A stretch of 58,469 nt of DNA, taken from positions 1 through 58,469 of the forward strand of contig JAPLGD010000063.1 in NCBI GenBank assembly GCA_026390345.1, written 5' to 3'. The position numbers were made by a program, and so were the translations under genes. Numbering within the stretch: position 1 is the first letter of the stretch; each line of letters begins with the position of its first letter. The DNA is from Candidatus Bipolaricaulota bacterium (GTDB lineage: Bacteria > Bipolaricaulota > Bipolaricaulia > UBA7950 > UBA9294). The notes under the pieces were generated by a model. The model ran no database searches. It saw only the letters and a program-made list of their open reading frames with translations, and had not been told where the DNA came from. Below are positions 7,989-16,800 of this stretch, in pieces.

Positions 7989-8976
7989 CCTTCGCTGCCA
8001 GCTTGCGCCACTTGGCTCCACGTCCTTTGCCTTCCATAGCCACGAGGCCTGCCTCCCGCAACTGGTTGAGCACGACACGGATCATGTCGCGGCTCACTTC
8101 GGGGCAGTCGCGCTCTAAATCCGAGATCGCAAAGGGCGCGATTCTTCGGCGTACGGCCGCCTTGACGAGTTCGGTCTTCGATCCGCGTGCCGTCTGGATC
8201 GTGCCGACTCGATCCTCGAACTCCCGGTACGCTGCGGTGAGCACGCCCCAGAAGTAGTTGAGCCACGGATGCACGTCATGCGTCCCCTCGTGCCATCCTT
8301 GCGAGCTCCGCTCGAGAACCTCGTAGTACGTCTCTTTCGACTGCTCGAAGACTCTTTCCAGGCTGATGAAGCGCCCGACGTCGTACCCGGCGTGGTAGAG
8401 CGTGAGGAGGGTGAGCAGCCTCGAACAGCGGCCGTTCCCGTCAGCGAACGGATGGATGCATAGGAAGTCCAGCACCGCGAGGGGAACTACGAGAAGAGGC
8501 TCTCGCTGATCCTCGTTGATGGCCGCCTCGTAGCGCTCGACGAGTCTCGCCATCGCCCCCGGCGTTTCGGCAGCGGATACGGGGCGAAATCGCACGCGCT
8601 CCGAGCCATCGTCGTGTCGCTCGATGATGAGGTTGTCTTTGGCTTTCCAGTATCCGCCAGCCGAGGCCGAGTAGCGGTTGATCATGGCGTGGCACTGCAG
8701 GATGGTGTTGAGGGCAACGGGCATGTGCTCCGCTTGCTCGTGGATGAGCGCCAGCGCATCTCGATATCCCGCGATTTCTTCTTCGGATCGGTTGGTTGAT
8801 GCCGTGCTCTTCAGGACCAGCGCCTCAATGCGACCCCGGTCGGCCGTGATTCCCTCCAGGCGGTTCGAGGATTCGACAGACTCGATCATCGCGGCGGCTT
8901 TGAGCGTGTCGAGAATCTGCGGCGTCTGGTGGGAGTAGAGCTCCTGCTTCCCGCGGTACTCGCCGAGCGTCGTCAT
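7978..8976 (-). CDS. Fic-domain protein inside the type I RM operon
   Basis: A 332-residue Fic-family protein. The active-site motif HPFADGNGRCSR (His175, Asp179, Asn181, Arg183) is complete, and an N-terminal SSNRLEG (Ser37...Glu41-Gly42) matches the (S/T)xxxE(G/N) inhibitory helix of class II Fic proteins. Such enzymes transfer AMP or other phosphate-linked groups to protein hydroxyls. A winged-helix-like C-terminus (SRDMIRVVLNQLREAGLV) could bind DNA. It sits between hsdR and hsdM, 42 nt after hsdR and overlapping hsdM. Fic genes within RM operons are seen elsewhere; the target is unknown. Confidence 0.9.
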   Translation of the reverse strand: MTTLGEYRGKQELYSHQTPQILDTLKAAAMIESVESSNRLEGITADRGRIEALVLKSTASTNRSEEEIAGYRDALALIHEQAEHMPVALNTILQCHAMINRYSASAGGYWKAKDNLIIERHDDGSERVRFRPVSAAETPGAMARLVERYEAAINEDQREPLLVVPLAVLDFLCIHPFADGNGRCSRLLTLLTLYHAGYDVGRFISLERVFEQSKETYYEVLERSSQGWHEGTHDVHPWLNYFWGVLTAAYREFEDRVGTIQTARGSKTELVKAAVRRRIAPFAISDLERDCPEVSRDMIRVVLNQLREAGLVAMEGKGRGAKWRKLAAKDGG

Positions 8977-9018
8977 CGCCGCGGCTTGCGAGGCCGTGAA
9001 CGTGAGTTAACGACCCGG

Positions 9019-11859
9019 TTACGCATTCTTGCCGCCACCGGCTGGCAGCTCCAGAGCTCCGATCAGGTCGCGAGATAGCGCGAGAATCTCGTCGATCTCG
9101 GCGCTGCCGAACAACCCCTGAATGCCGCTCGGGTGGACGCGCGTGAACGGCTCGTCGACCAGGTCGCGTTTCTCGACGCGACGCGTCTGGAGGATGAATG
9201 TCCGCAGAGTCTGCAGGAAGAGGATCTGGCGGCTCGAAAGGTCGGTGTGGGCGGCGATGAATCCATCGAACCGCGCAGTGACGGTCTCCTCCCACGACGC
9301 GACGCGCTCGAGGCCGAGGACGTGGCGGATGAATTGGAGGAAGTGGGCGGTGCGGTTGTCGTAGACCTGCTGCAGCCGCTCCTCAGTCACGTGCAGCTCG
9401 CTCGATTCGAGGAGCTGAGCCAGGTCGTGGATCTCATCTTTCGTCAGTTCCGCGCCATCCCGCACCTTCTGGAGGACAGGGTTCTCGTCAACGAGGTCGC
9501 GGACGAAGGCCTCGACGCGCTCGCGGTACGCAGCAATGCTCAACCGCCCCAGATCGCCGCCCAGCTCGATCCTCTCTTTGATCAGCGTCATGTCCCTGAG
9601 GTCGAGCCGCATCAACGGCGTCGTCTTCGGCGTCCGGTACGGCATGAGCGGCGCGAGACGCCGCGTCATCTCTCGCAACGCGTCATCCGCAGGATCGACC
9701 CACCACTCGTCTCCGAGAACGCGCTCGATCAGCTCGCGCTCGCGCGCCACGATGTTGACGCCCATCGGCAGCTCGTCGACCTGCGCGCAGAGGCTCTCGC
9801 GAATCGCGTCGGCGCGATCCCGCTCGTCGGCCAGGCGCGCGGTGGCGTACTCGACGGCGTCAACCTCGAACCGCACGCTCTTGAGGTCATCGCCCGTCCG
9901 CGCCCGCAGAACCGGAGCGATCGCCGTTCGCAGGAAGGCAACCTTGTCACCGTCGACGCGCCGCCAGAACTCGCCGTCACGAACGCGCGCCAATTCCGCA
10001 GACGCCTGCTGCACGACGAGGTTCCGCGCGGGGAGCTTGGCGAGGTCGCTTCGCAAGTCGTCGCAGGCGGCTTCGGCCACAGCGGATTGCCCAACGGCGA
10101 GAGCGGCTTCGAGTTTGTCGAGCCGCGCGCGGAAGAGCTTCACGGGGGCAGCCACAAGGGCCTGCGGATCGCGGCCCTCGGGGTGCATGTCGAAGTAGGC
10201 GAAGTTGCCCCAGCAATCGATGATCAGGAAGCGGTCTTTCTCTGGGCACCACGTCTTCCGCTTCGCGGGCTCTTCGAGGACGCGCGTTCCGCGTCCGATC
10301 ATCTGCCAGAACTTGGTGCGCGAGTACACGGGCTTGGCGAACACGAGGTTCACGACTTCGCGGATGTCGACGCCGGTGTCGAGCATGTCGACGGAAATCG
10401 CGACGCGCGGCATGTCCTGGAGCTTGAACTGGTCGAGGAGGCCGCCCTTGTCGTGGACGCGTGAGTCTTCCGACACAAGCACGCGAGCGAGACGTCCCTT
10501 GTGCTCCGGGTAGAACTCGTCGAACAGCTTCTGCAGCCGCCGGGCGTGGTCGATCGAGATGGCGAAGATGATCGTCTTGCCGGGAAGCGTGCCCGACGGG
10601 TCCTTGATCGCTTCCTCCATGAACTCGCGCACGACGAGGCCGTTCGTTCCTGAATTCGTCACCTTGCGCTCGAGTTCGGTGCCTTCGAAGTCGATGTCTT
10701 CGAGATCCTTGCCCTCGGCAATGAGGCGCCGCTGTTCGGCCGGATCAAGCGCGCGGCCGTGGATGCCCTCAAGCTGGAACTTCGACCGAACCTTCAGCAC
10801 CTCGAAGTTGCAGAGGTAGGGCGGCACGTGGGCGATGGCTTCGTCGAACGAGTAGGCGAAGGTCGGATCGCCGTCGGCGCAGTCGAACAGCTCGAACGTA
10901 TCGTGGTCGACGAAGTCGGTGGGCGTCGCCGTCAGTCCCACCTTGATGGCCGAGAAGTAGTCGAGAACGTTCTTGTAGACGTTGTACAGGCTGCGATGGC
11001 TCTCGTCGGCGATCACGATGTCGAAGACGAAGGGCGAGATGTAGGCTTCCGGGGTCGTGCCCTTCTCGATCAGGTTCAGCATCGTGGGGTACGTCGCGAC
11101 GTAGATGCGGCGCTCGCGCGGGAAGCCGCGATCGCCCTTCTCGGGCCACCGCGGCTCGGACGGCAAGTACTCCTTGAACGTGTCGAGGGCCTGTCTGCGC
11201 AACGGGATGCGATCCACGAGGAAGAGCACGCGCTTTGCCCAGCCGGCGCGCTGGAGGACGTCGACGAGCGCCACAGCGGCCCGCGTCTTGCCGGTGCCCG
11301 TGGCCATGACCATCAAGAACTTGCGCCGCTTCTCTTCGATCGCTTCGAGTAGGGTGCGGATCCCTTGGATCTGGTAGTCGCGACCCGCGATGCCGCGGTT
11401 GATCAGCTCGACGGAGAGTGCTCGACGCTGCCGCCGCAGTTTCATCCATTCGAGGTCGTCGCGCGTCGGGAAGCCGACAACTTCTTCCGGTGGGTAGAAG
11501 TCGGACTCCCAGAAGAAGTGCCGTTGGCCGTTCGTGTAGAAGACGAAAGGCAGCTCGACGCCATGATTGCGCTCCAGGTGTTGCGCGTACTGCAACGCCT
11601 GCTCCTGACCGAGCTCGGCGTCACGCGACGTGCGCTTGGCTTCGACGATGGCCGCTGGAAGCCCGTTCAGCAGAAGACCGTAGTCAGAGAACCCACTCCC
11701 AGGACTTGGCTCGCCCGTGGCGCGTTCCCTCGTGAGCGTGTCTGCAAGATGGACTTCCAGCTCCAGAGTGACCTGCGAACGGTCCGTGACGTTCCATCCG
11801 GCAAGAGCAAGACGGGTGTCAATGTGCCGTGCGCGTGTCTCAGCCTCAGAGAGATACAT
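9019..11859 (-). CDS. hsdR: Type I restriction endonuclease subunit R
   Basis: A 946-residue HsdR. The N-terminal nuclease domain shows SDYGLLLNG followed by AAIVEAKRT (Asp59 ... Glu73-Ala-Lys75, the PD-(D/E)XK site). The SF2 translocase follows with ATGTGKT (residues 186-192), VIADESH (motif II) and MIGRGTR (motif VI). It translocates and cleaves unmodified DNA together with HsdM and HsdS. It is the first gene of the minus-strand operon hsdR-fic-hsdM-hsdS-unknown. The ATG at 11859 starts at the family's usual N-terminus (YLSEAETRARHID). Length is in the normal range and no frameshift is seen. Confidence 0.93.
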   Translation of the reverse strand: MYLSEAETRARHIDTRLALAGWNVTDRSQVTLELEVHLADTLTRERATGEPSPGSGFSDYGLLLNGLPAAIVEAKRTSRDAELGQEQALQYAQHLERNHGVELPFVFYTNGQRHFFWESDFYPPEEVVGFPTRDDLEWMKLRRQRRALSVELINRGIAGRDYQIQGIRTLLEAIEEKRRKFLMVMATGTGKTRAAVALVDVLQRAGWAKRVLFLVDRIPLRRQALDTFKEYLPSEPRWPEKGDRGFPRERRIYVATYPTMLNLIEKGTTPEAYISPFVFDIVIADESHRSLYNVYKNVLDYFSAIKVGLTATPTDFVDHDTFELFDCADGDPTFAYSFDEAIAHVPPYLCNFEVLKVRSKFQLEGIHGRALDPAEQRRLIAEGKDLEDIDFEGTELERKVTNSGTNGLVVREFMEEAIKDPSGTLPGKTIIFAISIDHARRLQKLFDEFYPEHKGRLARVLVSEDSRVHDKGGLLDQFKLQDMPRVAISVDMLDTGVDIREVVNLVFAKPVYSRTKFWQMIGRGTRVLEEPAKRKTWCPEKDRFLIIDCWGNFAYFDMHPEGRDPQALVAAPVKLFRARLDKLEAALAVGQSAVAEAACDDLRSDLAKLPARNLVVQQASAELARVRDGEFWRRVDGDKVAFLRTAIAPVLRARTGDDLKSVRFEVDAVEYATARLADERDRADAIRESLCAQVDELPMGVNIVARERELIERVLGDEWWVDPADDALREMTRRLAPLMPYRTPKTTPLMRLDLRDMTLIKERIELGGDLGRLSIAAYRERVEAFVRDLVDENPVLQKVRDGAELTKDEIHDLAQLLESSELHVTEERLQQVYDNRTAHFLQFIRHVLGLERVASWEETVTARFDGFIAAHTDLSSRQILFLQTLRTFILQTRRVEKRDLVDEPFTRVHPSGIQGLFGSAEIDEILALSRDLIGALELPAGGGKNA

Positions 11860-11969
11860 GGCTTGTGAACCAGATCATCTCCTCCAACCGCTTCTACGCG
11901 ATTCTAGCGTAGGCGTGGGGCGGATCCAACCATGGAGGAACTGAGAGAACAAGGCCGGAAGAGCCCGCG

Positions 11970-11996
11970 AACGTCGCAGACAAGCTGCGACGCCAC
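11970..11996. repeat. Palindromic repeat, copy 1 (GTCGCA-ACAAG-TGCGAC family)
   Basis: AACGTCGCAGACAAGCTGCG continuing ACGCCAC contains the inverted repeat GTCGCAG-ACAAG-CTGCGAC. A close relative occurs at 16801-16860 in the next intergenic region on the other side of the ABC operon. It lies in the 239-bp divergent gap between hsdR and tetR. Confidence 0.65.
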
Positions 11997-12030
11997 AGTA
12001 CCTGTGTGCCGTTCCGCGGACTCCGGGCGC

Positions 12031-12059
12031 TTGACAGGAGGAATGTCGCACTGTATCCT
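12031..12059 (+). promoter_or_regulatory. Sigma-70-type promoter for the tetR/ABC operon
   Basis: TTGACA (12031-12036), exactly 17 bp, then TATCCT (12054-12059). The -35 box is a perfect consensus and the -10 box matches at four positions. It is followed 40 bp later by the tetR ATG with AGGGACGG upstream. Confidence 0.65.
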
Positions 12060-12064
12060 TTGTG

Positions 12065-12076
12065 ACCGCGTGCGGT
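12065..12076. promoter_or_regulatory. Putative TetR operator palindrome
   Basis: ACCGC-GT-GCGGT is an inverted repeat just downstream of the -10 box, where a bound regulator would block transcription. Local TetR autorepression is common in this family. No second copy was found, so this is a suggestion only. Confidence 0.35.
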
Positions 12077-12098
12077 TTATATTCGCAGGGACGGAACG

Positions 12099-12857
12099 AT
12101 GCCAAGAGCGTTCACGGAAACGGAGAAAGAGACGATCCGAGGCCGGCTGATCGAGTCGGGGCGGGAGTGCTTCGGCCGCTACGGGCTCGCGAAGACGACA
12201 ATCGAGGACTTGGTGAAGCCGGCGCGCATTGCCAAGGCGAGCTTCTACCTCTTCTACGAGAGCAAGGAAGCCCTCTATGTCGAGACGGTCATCGACGAGA
12301 TCCCGGCGATGATGGAGCGGCTCCTCGATGCGTCGTTCCGCACGACGAACGACACGCGGGACGCGCTCGTCCTCTTGATGAAGGCAATGGTACAGGAGAT
12401 CGAGACGAACCCGATCACGCGCGTTCTGCTCGGCGATCCGAGCGACCTGGATCGCCTCACGGCGTCCCTCGACATTGAGAAGATCCTCAGGCAGGCTAGC
12501 ACGATGTTCGCTCCGCTGATCGATGAGATCCGGAAGGCCCAGGCTCAGGGGGAGATCGTGGCCGGCGATCCGCAGGAGCTCCTGTACACGCTCGGGCTGA
12601 TCAAGATGTACCCGGTCAACAAGCGGCGCGTGCCCGAGCCGATCTACAACACGATGCTCGATCGCTCGGCACGGGTGATCGCCGACGGCCTCACGTGCCC
12701 CGCCAAGGCTGGGCGCGTGGGCCGTCCGACGGCGCGAACAAGCCGGCGCCAGGCGCCGGCTATTCGTAAGGAGAATCCCGTCTCGGAGATGGATTCTCCG
12801 GCGAGAGCGGCGCGAGCGACCAAGCGAGCAGCCCGCAAGAAAGGGAAGGGCCAATGA
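12099..12857 (+). CDS. TetR/AcrR-family transcriptional regulator
   Basis: A 252-residue regulator. The N-terminal helix-turn-helix is typical: RGRLIESGRECFGRYGLAKT followed by TIEDLVKPARIAKASFYLFYESKEALY. The ligand-binding helical domain runs to about residue 205. The final 45 residues are an unusual Arg/Ala/Lys-rich tail encoded by DNA with two hairpins, perhaps added by a repeat insertion. It is first in an operon with two FtsX-type permeases, a LolA-like protein and an ATPase; its stop overlaps the next start as ATGA. It probably represses this exporter operon in response to a lipophilic ligand or stress (inference). Confidence 0.88.
   Translation: MPRAFTETEKETIRGRLIESGRECFGRYGLAKTTIEDLVKPARIAKASFYLFYESKEALYVETVIDEIPAMMERLLDASFRTTNDTRDALVLLMKAMVQEIETNPITRVLLGDPSDLDRLTASLDIEKILRQASTMFAPLIDEIRKAQAQGEIVAGDPQELLYTLGLIKMYPVNKRRVPEPIYNTMLDRSARVIADGLTCPAKAGRVGRPTARTSRRQAPAIRKENPVSEMDSPARAARATKRAARKKGKGQ
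12741..12799. repeat. Two consecutive hairpins in the tail-coding part of tetR
   Basis: AGCCGGCGCC-A-GGCGCCGGCT (12741-12761) is a perfect 10-bp inverted repeat with a one-base centre. Shortly after, GGAGAATCC (12770-12778) and GGATTCTCC (12791-12799) form a second inverted pair. They encode the basic tail of the regulator. This looks like a palindromic element inserted in frame, or an intra-operon RNA structure ahead of the first permease. Confidence 0.6.
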
Positions 12858-14077
12858 ACTCGACAACGATTCGTATGGCGTGGCGGGGGCTCTGGCGGCA
12901 TCCGCAGCGGACGCTCTTGATGATCGCCATGGTCGCTTTCGGCAGCTTCGTGATCCTCTTCCTGTGGGGCGTCACCGACGGGTTCCTGACGACGATGACG
13001 CGCACCCAGGCGGTGGAGAACCAGGGGGCGTTCCAGGTCCGGGCGGTCGGCTACGCCGACGACCCGGCGTCGTCCAACGGCCTGACGCCCGACGACGTCG
13101 CCGCCGCGGAGTCGGCGCTCGCCGGGCTTCGAGCTCAAGCGGTCGCGCCGCGACTGGAGACGTACGGGATGATCCGCAGCGCCTACGGAACGGATGGAGT
13201 GACGATCCGCGGAGTGGACCCGCTCCTGGAGCCGCGGGTGACGGAGCTTCACAACACTCTCACGGCCGGCCGCTACCCGAGCGGGACGGGCGAGGCTCTC
13301 CTCTCGGCTAAGCTCGCATCGGATCTCGACGTGCGGGTCGGCGAGCGCGCCGTGCTCCTTGCGTCGGGCGAGAACGGGACATCGTCGCTGGCGTTCCGGG
13401 CTGTAGGGTTCTTCTCGTCGACGCTCACGGAGCTCGACAAGGTCGTGCTCATTCCGATCGCCGACGCGCGCAGGATGACCGGCTGGGAGGGCGCAACAGC
13501 ACTCGCTGTCTCTCTGCCGCCCGGCGCGTCGACGGATCGCGCCGTGAGCCACGCTCGTGCCCTCCTCGCCGATCGGCCGAGCCTCGAGGTGGCCGACTAC
13601 TTCGCCCTCAACCCGCTCGCGCGGGTCATGATCCAGGGCTCGACGATCAAGATGATCCCATTCGTGATCCTGATCTCGCTCCTTGTCGGGTTCGGCGTTG
13701 CCAACACCACCTTCTACTCGGTCCTCGAGCGTACGCGGGAGTTCGGCGTGATGGCGGCACTCGGCATGAGTCGCCGCCAGCTGGCGAACATGGTGCTCGC
13801 TGAATCGATTCTTGTTTCGTCGGTCGGGTTCGCCGTCGGCGGCAGCCTTGGCTACGGCACGCTCCTGTACATGTCTCGCGTCGGCCTTGACCTCGGATCC
13901 CTGGTCGGCGTCTTCAGTTCCGACTCGGGCATCCCCGCCGTCATCTATGCCTCGGCATCCGGCCTCTACTGGCTGGCCGCGCTCTCCGTCGTGGTGTTCA
14001 CCGCGCTCGCCGCCGCGTGGTACCCGGCCCGCCGCGCGAATCGTCTCGAGCCTGTGACGGCCATCCGGGAAGGCTAG
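12854..14077 (+). CDS. ABC transporter permease, FtsX/MacB/LolC type
   Basis: A 407-residue inner-membrane permease with one N-terminal transmembrane helix (about 17-40), a large periplasmic MacB-PCD-like domain (about 45-255), and three C-terminal helices of the FtsX fold. Diagnostic stretches are ERTREFGVMAALGMSRRQLANMV and the terminal AAWYPARRANRLEPVTAIREG. Such permeases act as mechanotransmitters that push lipoproteins, lipids or peptides from the periplasm rather than forming a pore. It overlaps tetR by 4 nt and pairs with the second permease at 14846 as a heterodimer like LolC/LolE. Confidence 0.88.
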   Translation: MNSTTIRMAWRGLWRHPQRTLLMIAMVAFGSFVILFLWGVTDGFLTTMTRTQAVENQGAFQVRAVGYADDPASSNGLTPDDVAAAESALAGLRAQAVAPRLETYGMIRSAYGTDGVTIRGVDPLLEPRVTELHNTLTAGRYPSGTGEALLSAKLASDLDVRVGERAVLLASGENGTSSLAFRAVGFFSSTLTELDKVVLIPIADARRMTGWEGATALAVSLPPGASTDRAVSHARALLADRPSLEVADYFALNPLARVMIQGSTIKMIPFVILISLLVGFGVANTTFYSVLERTREFGVMAALGMSRRQLANMVLAESILVSSVGFAVGGSLGYGTLLYMSRVGLDLGSLVGVFSSDSGIPAVIYASASGLYWLAALSVVVFTALAAAWYPARRANRLEPVTAIREG

Positions 14078-14090
14078 GAGAGGAGAAACC

Positions 14091-14849
14091 ATGAACCGAC
14101 GTAGCGTCCCCTGTCTGCTGGCTGTCCTCGTCTTCGCCGCGTGCATCGCATGCGCCGCATCCGCTCAGGTCGACGTGCCAACCGGCACACCCGATGCGCG
14201 GGCAATCCTCGACCAGGTTCGCACGACGTGGCAAGGCGACAGCTTCCACGCCGTCGTCCGGCTCGAGATCACCTTCGCCGGCGCGACGAAGCTCCACGTG
14301 CTCGAGGTCTGGACGCTGGGTGAGGACTACGCCCTTCTCCGCGTCCTCGAGCCTGCAGCCGACGTGGGCTCCGGGTACCTCCAGATCGGCGACGACCTGT
14401 GGTACTACTCGCCCACGGCCGGAAAGGCGATCAAGCTTCCATCGATGGCGCTCGGCGATGCCCTGTTCGGCGCGGGACCGTCCCTCTCCGACCTCGCGCT
14501 CGACACGCTCTCCGAGGACTTCGACGCGACGGTGGAGGCGACCGATGGCGGCTACTCTCTCACCCTCGTTCCTCACGCAGACGCACCCGTAGTCTACGGG
14601 AAGCTGGAGCTCACCGTGACGAACGACTACGCGATCGTTCGACTCGTCACCTATGACCAACGCGGCGAAGCCGTCCGAACAGCGACCTTCTCCGAGCTCG
14701 TCGACCTCGGCGGCCGGAAGGTCCCGACCCTGATCGTCCTCGAGGACACGTCGGGCGACCGCACGGTGCAACAGATCACGAACCCTGAGTACAACCTCAA
14801 CCTCGACCCGTCGTTCTTCACACTGGAGCGTCTGGAGGGAGTGGAATGA
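14091..14849 (+). CDS. Outer-membrane lipoprotein-sorting (LolA-like) protein
   Basis: A 252-residue exported protein. It has an N-terminal signal peptide (CLLAVLVFAACIACAASAQ) and a LolA/LppX-type beta-barrel fold: WQGDSFHAVVRLEI, LLRVLEPADVGSGYLQIGDDLWYYSPTAGKA-like strands, then NPEYNLNLDPSFFTLERLE at the end. Proteins of this kind carry lipid or lipoprotein cargo across the periplasm. It lies between the two permease genes and overlaps the second by ATGA, which fits a periplasmic carrier for this exporter. The true cargo is unknown. Confidence 0.82.
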   Translation: MNRRSVPCLLAVLVFAACIACAASAQVDVPTGTPDARAILDQVRTTWQGDSFHAVVRLEITFAGATKLHVLEVWTLGEDYALLRVLEPAADVGSGYLQIGDDLWYYSPTAGKAIKLPSMALGDALFGAGPSLSDLALDTLSEDFDATVEATDGGYSLTLVPHADAPVVYGKLELTVTNDYAIVRLVTYDQRGEAVRTATFSELVDLGGRKVPTLIVLEDTSGDRTVQQITNPEYNLNLDPSFFTLERLEGVE

Positions 14850-16081
14850 AGGCCGCGATCCGCCACCTTATCCGCAACCGCCGCCGCAGCCTGCTGACGC
14901 TGCTCGCCGTGCTATGCCCGGTGTACATACTCGTGATCATGTTCGGCTTTGCGTCGGCAACCATGAACGACATGTTCGACACCGTGACGCGCGTCGACAC
15001 AGGCCATCTCCAGATTCGCCACGTCGAGACGCGGGCGTCCGGCTCGGCGACGCCGTTGATCCAGGATCCGGCCCCCATCCTCGCGGCGCTCGCCGGCACC
15101 GAAGGGATCGAGTGGTCCACGGTCCGCCTCGACCTCCCGGCCTTGGCCAGCGCCGGCGACCGCTCGCGCACGGTCCTCATCCAGGGTGTCGTTCCTGAGG
15201 AAATCGACCCAATCAGCTCGATGCGCAGCCGCATCGTGGAAGGTGCCTACATCACGAGCGACAGCCCTGGCGTGATCGTCGGAAAGGAGTTCGCCGCCCT
15301 CCTTCAGCTCGAGGTCGGCGACGAGTTCGTCCTGCTCGGCGCGCACCCGGAGATCGGCGTCGTCGCGCTTCGCGTCCCGGTGGTGGGCATCGTCGACGTT
15401 CCGATCGCTGAACTCGGACGCTCGGTCGTTCAGGCGCCGCTAGCGCTCGTCCGCGAGTTGGCCCGCAGCCCGTCCGCGGCAACGAGCGTCGTCGTTCGCG
15501 TCGCGGGAGTGACTGGGACATGGGATACAGACACGATCGACGCGGTCGCACAGAACCTCCGCGCTGCCCTGCCCAGCGACTACGAGGTCCTCGACTGGCG
15601 CGACCTCGTTCCGCAGGTCGAGGTCTACATGCGCCTGCTCAACCCCGCCATTGCGATCGTCGCCGCCGTGTTCTTCGCCCTCGGCGCTCTCGTGGTTCTC
15701 AACACCGTCTACTTGTCGGTCATGGAACGCACCAAGGAGCTTGGCCTGATCCTCTCTCTGGGCGCGTCGCGGGGTCACGTGGTGCGGATGATTCTCACCG
15801 AAGCAGCCCTGCTTGCGGCCGTCGGAGCGGCCGGGGGCGCCGTCGCCGGAGTGGCCCTCATCCTCCTCGTTGAAGCCCTCGGTGGGATCCCGCTCTCCGG
15901 CGACTTCCAGTTGTTCGCGAAGGCCATGGGGATGAGCCCGGCCCTCCACCTGCGAGTGGCGGCCTTGCAGACACTTCTTGCGGCATCGGCGATGGCGGCT
16001 GTGGCCCTTCTCGCCGCGTGGTATCCGGCCCGTCGGGCCTCTCATCTCGAGCCCGTGGAGGCGATGCGGTATGTCGAATAG
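14846..16081 (+). CDS. ABC transporter permease, second FtsX-type subunit
   Basis: A 411-residue permease with the same architecture as the protein at 12854: N-terminal helix (LLTLLAVLCPVYILVIMFGF), a periplasmic domain, then C-terminal FtsX helices containing ERTKELGLILSLGASRGHVV and the closing AAWYPARRASHLEPVEAMRYVE. The two subunits are diverged paralogues that probably form the LolC/LolE-like heterodimer. The start overlaps the LolA-like gene by 4 nt and the end overlaps the ATPase gene by 11 nt. Confidence 0.88.
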   Translation: MKAAIRHLIRNRRRSLLTLLAVLCPVYILVIMFGFASATMNDMFDTVTRVDTGHLQIRHVETRASGSATPLIQDPAPILAALAGTEGIEWSTVRLDLPALASAGDRSRTVLIQGVVPEEIDPISSMRSRIVEGAYITSDSPGVIVGKEFAALLQLEVGDEFVLLGAHPEIGVVALRVPVVGIVDVPIAELGRSVVQAPLALVRELARSPSAATSVVVRVAGVTGTWDTDTIDAVAQNLRAALPSDYEVLDWRDLVPQVEVYMRLLNPAIAIVAAVFFALGALVVLNTVYLSVMERTKELGLILSLGASRGHVVRMILTEAALLAAVGAAGGAVAGVALILLVEALGGIPLSGDFQLFAKAMGMSPALHLRVAALQTLLAASAMAAVALLAAWYPARRASHLEPVEAMRYVE

Positions 16082-16772
16082 CCCGCTGATCCAGACGATC
16101 GATCTTCACAAGACGTATGAAACCGGAACCGTCGCCACGCCCGCGCTGCGCGGCGTCGTCCTCGAGTTGCGCGAGAAGGAGTTCACAGCGGTCGCTGGCC
16201 CGTCGGGGTCGGGCAAGTCGACGCTCCTGCACCTGCTTGGCGGCCTCGATCGGCCGACGTCGGGCGAGATCCTCCTCGAGGGCCGGCCGATGTCGACCCT
16301 GTCGAAGGATGCCCTCGCCCGCCTGCGCATGACGAGCATCGGCTTCGTCTTCCAGGCGTACAACCTGATCCCGGTGCTCACCGTGCTCGAGAACACCGCG
16401 TTCGTCCTGGAGCTACAGGGCGTAGCGCGGGCCGAGCGCATCGAGCGGGCGCGGCGGATCCTGAGCGAGTTAGGAATCGACCAGTACGCCGACCAGTTCC
16501 CTCAGCGGATCTCGGGCGGCGAGCAGCAGCGGGTCGCGGTGGCGCGTGCCGTCGTCTCCGAGCCGTCCATCGTGCTCGCCGACGAACCGACGGCGAACCT
16601 AGACACGGTGACGAGCCTCGAGTTGATTGACCTCATGCGACGCCTCAACCGGGACAAGGGAGCCACGTTCCTCTTCGCCACGCACGACGGCCGCTTGCTC
16701 GATCGCGTCAATCGGCTCGTGACGCTGGTGGACGGCCGAATCGCGTCGGACGAGGTCCGCGATTCGGCTTGA
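16071..16772 (+). CDS. ABC transporter ATPase, LolD/MacB type
   Basis: A 233-residue nucleotide-binding subunit. Walker A GPSGSGKST (residues 43-51), a Q-loop in FVFQAYNLIPVLTVLEN, signature ISGGEQQR, Walker B IVLADEPTANLD and the switch His in FATHD are all present. It belongs to the LolD/MacB/FtsE branch that powers mechanotransmission exporters. The ATG at 16071 was chosen because the tracked start lies deep inside the preceding gene. It closes the operon tetR-permease-lolA-like-permease-ATPase. No obvious terminator follows. Confidence 0.92.
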   Translation: MSNSPLIQTIDLHKTYETGTVATPALRGVVLELREKEFTAVAGPSGSGKSTLLHLLGGLDRPTSGEILLEGRPMSTLSKDALARLRMTSIGFVFQAYNLIPVLTVLENTAFVLELQGVARAERIERARRILSELGIDQYADQFPQRISGGEQQRVAVARAVVSEPSIVLADEPTANLDTVTSLELIDLMRRLNRDKGATFLFATHDGRLLDRVNRLVTLVDGRIASDEVRDSA

Positions 16773-16800
16773 GGTCCGCGTCGGCCGGATCGCAAACGAC

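Noticed and set aside
9133-10464. 443-residue plus-strand ORF opposite hsdR
   Set aside because: Antisense shadow of hsdR, which has complete motifs.
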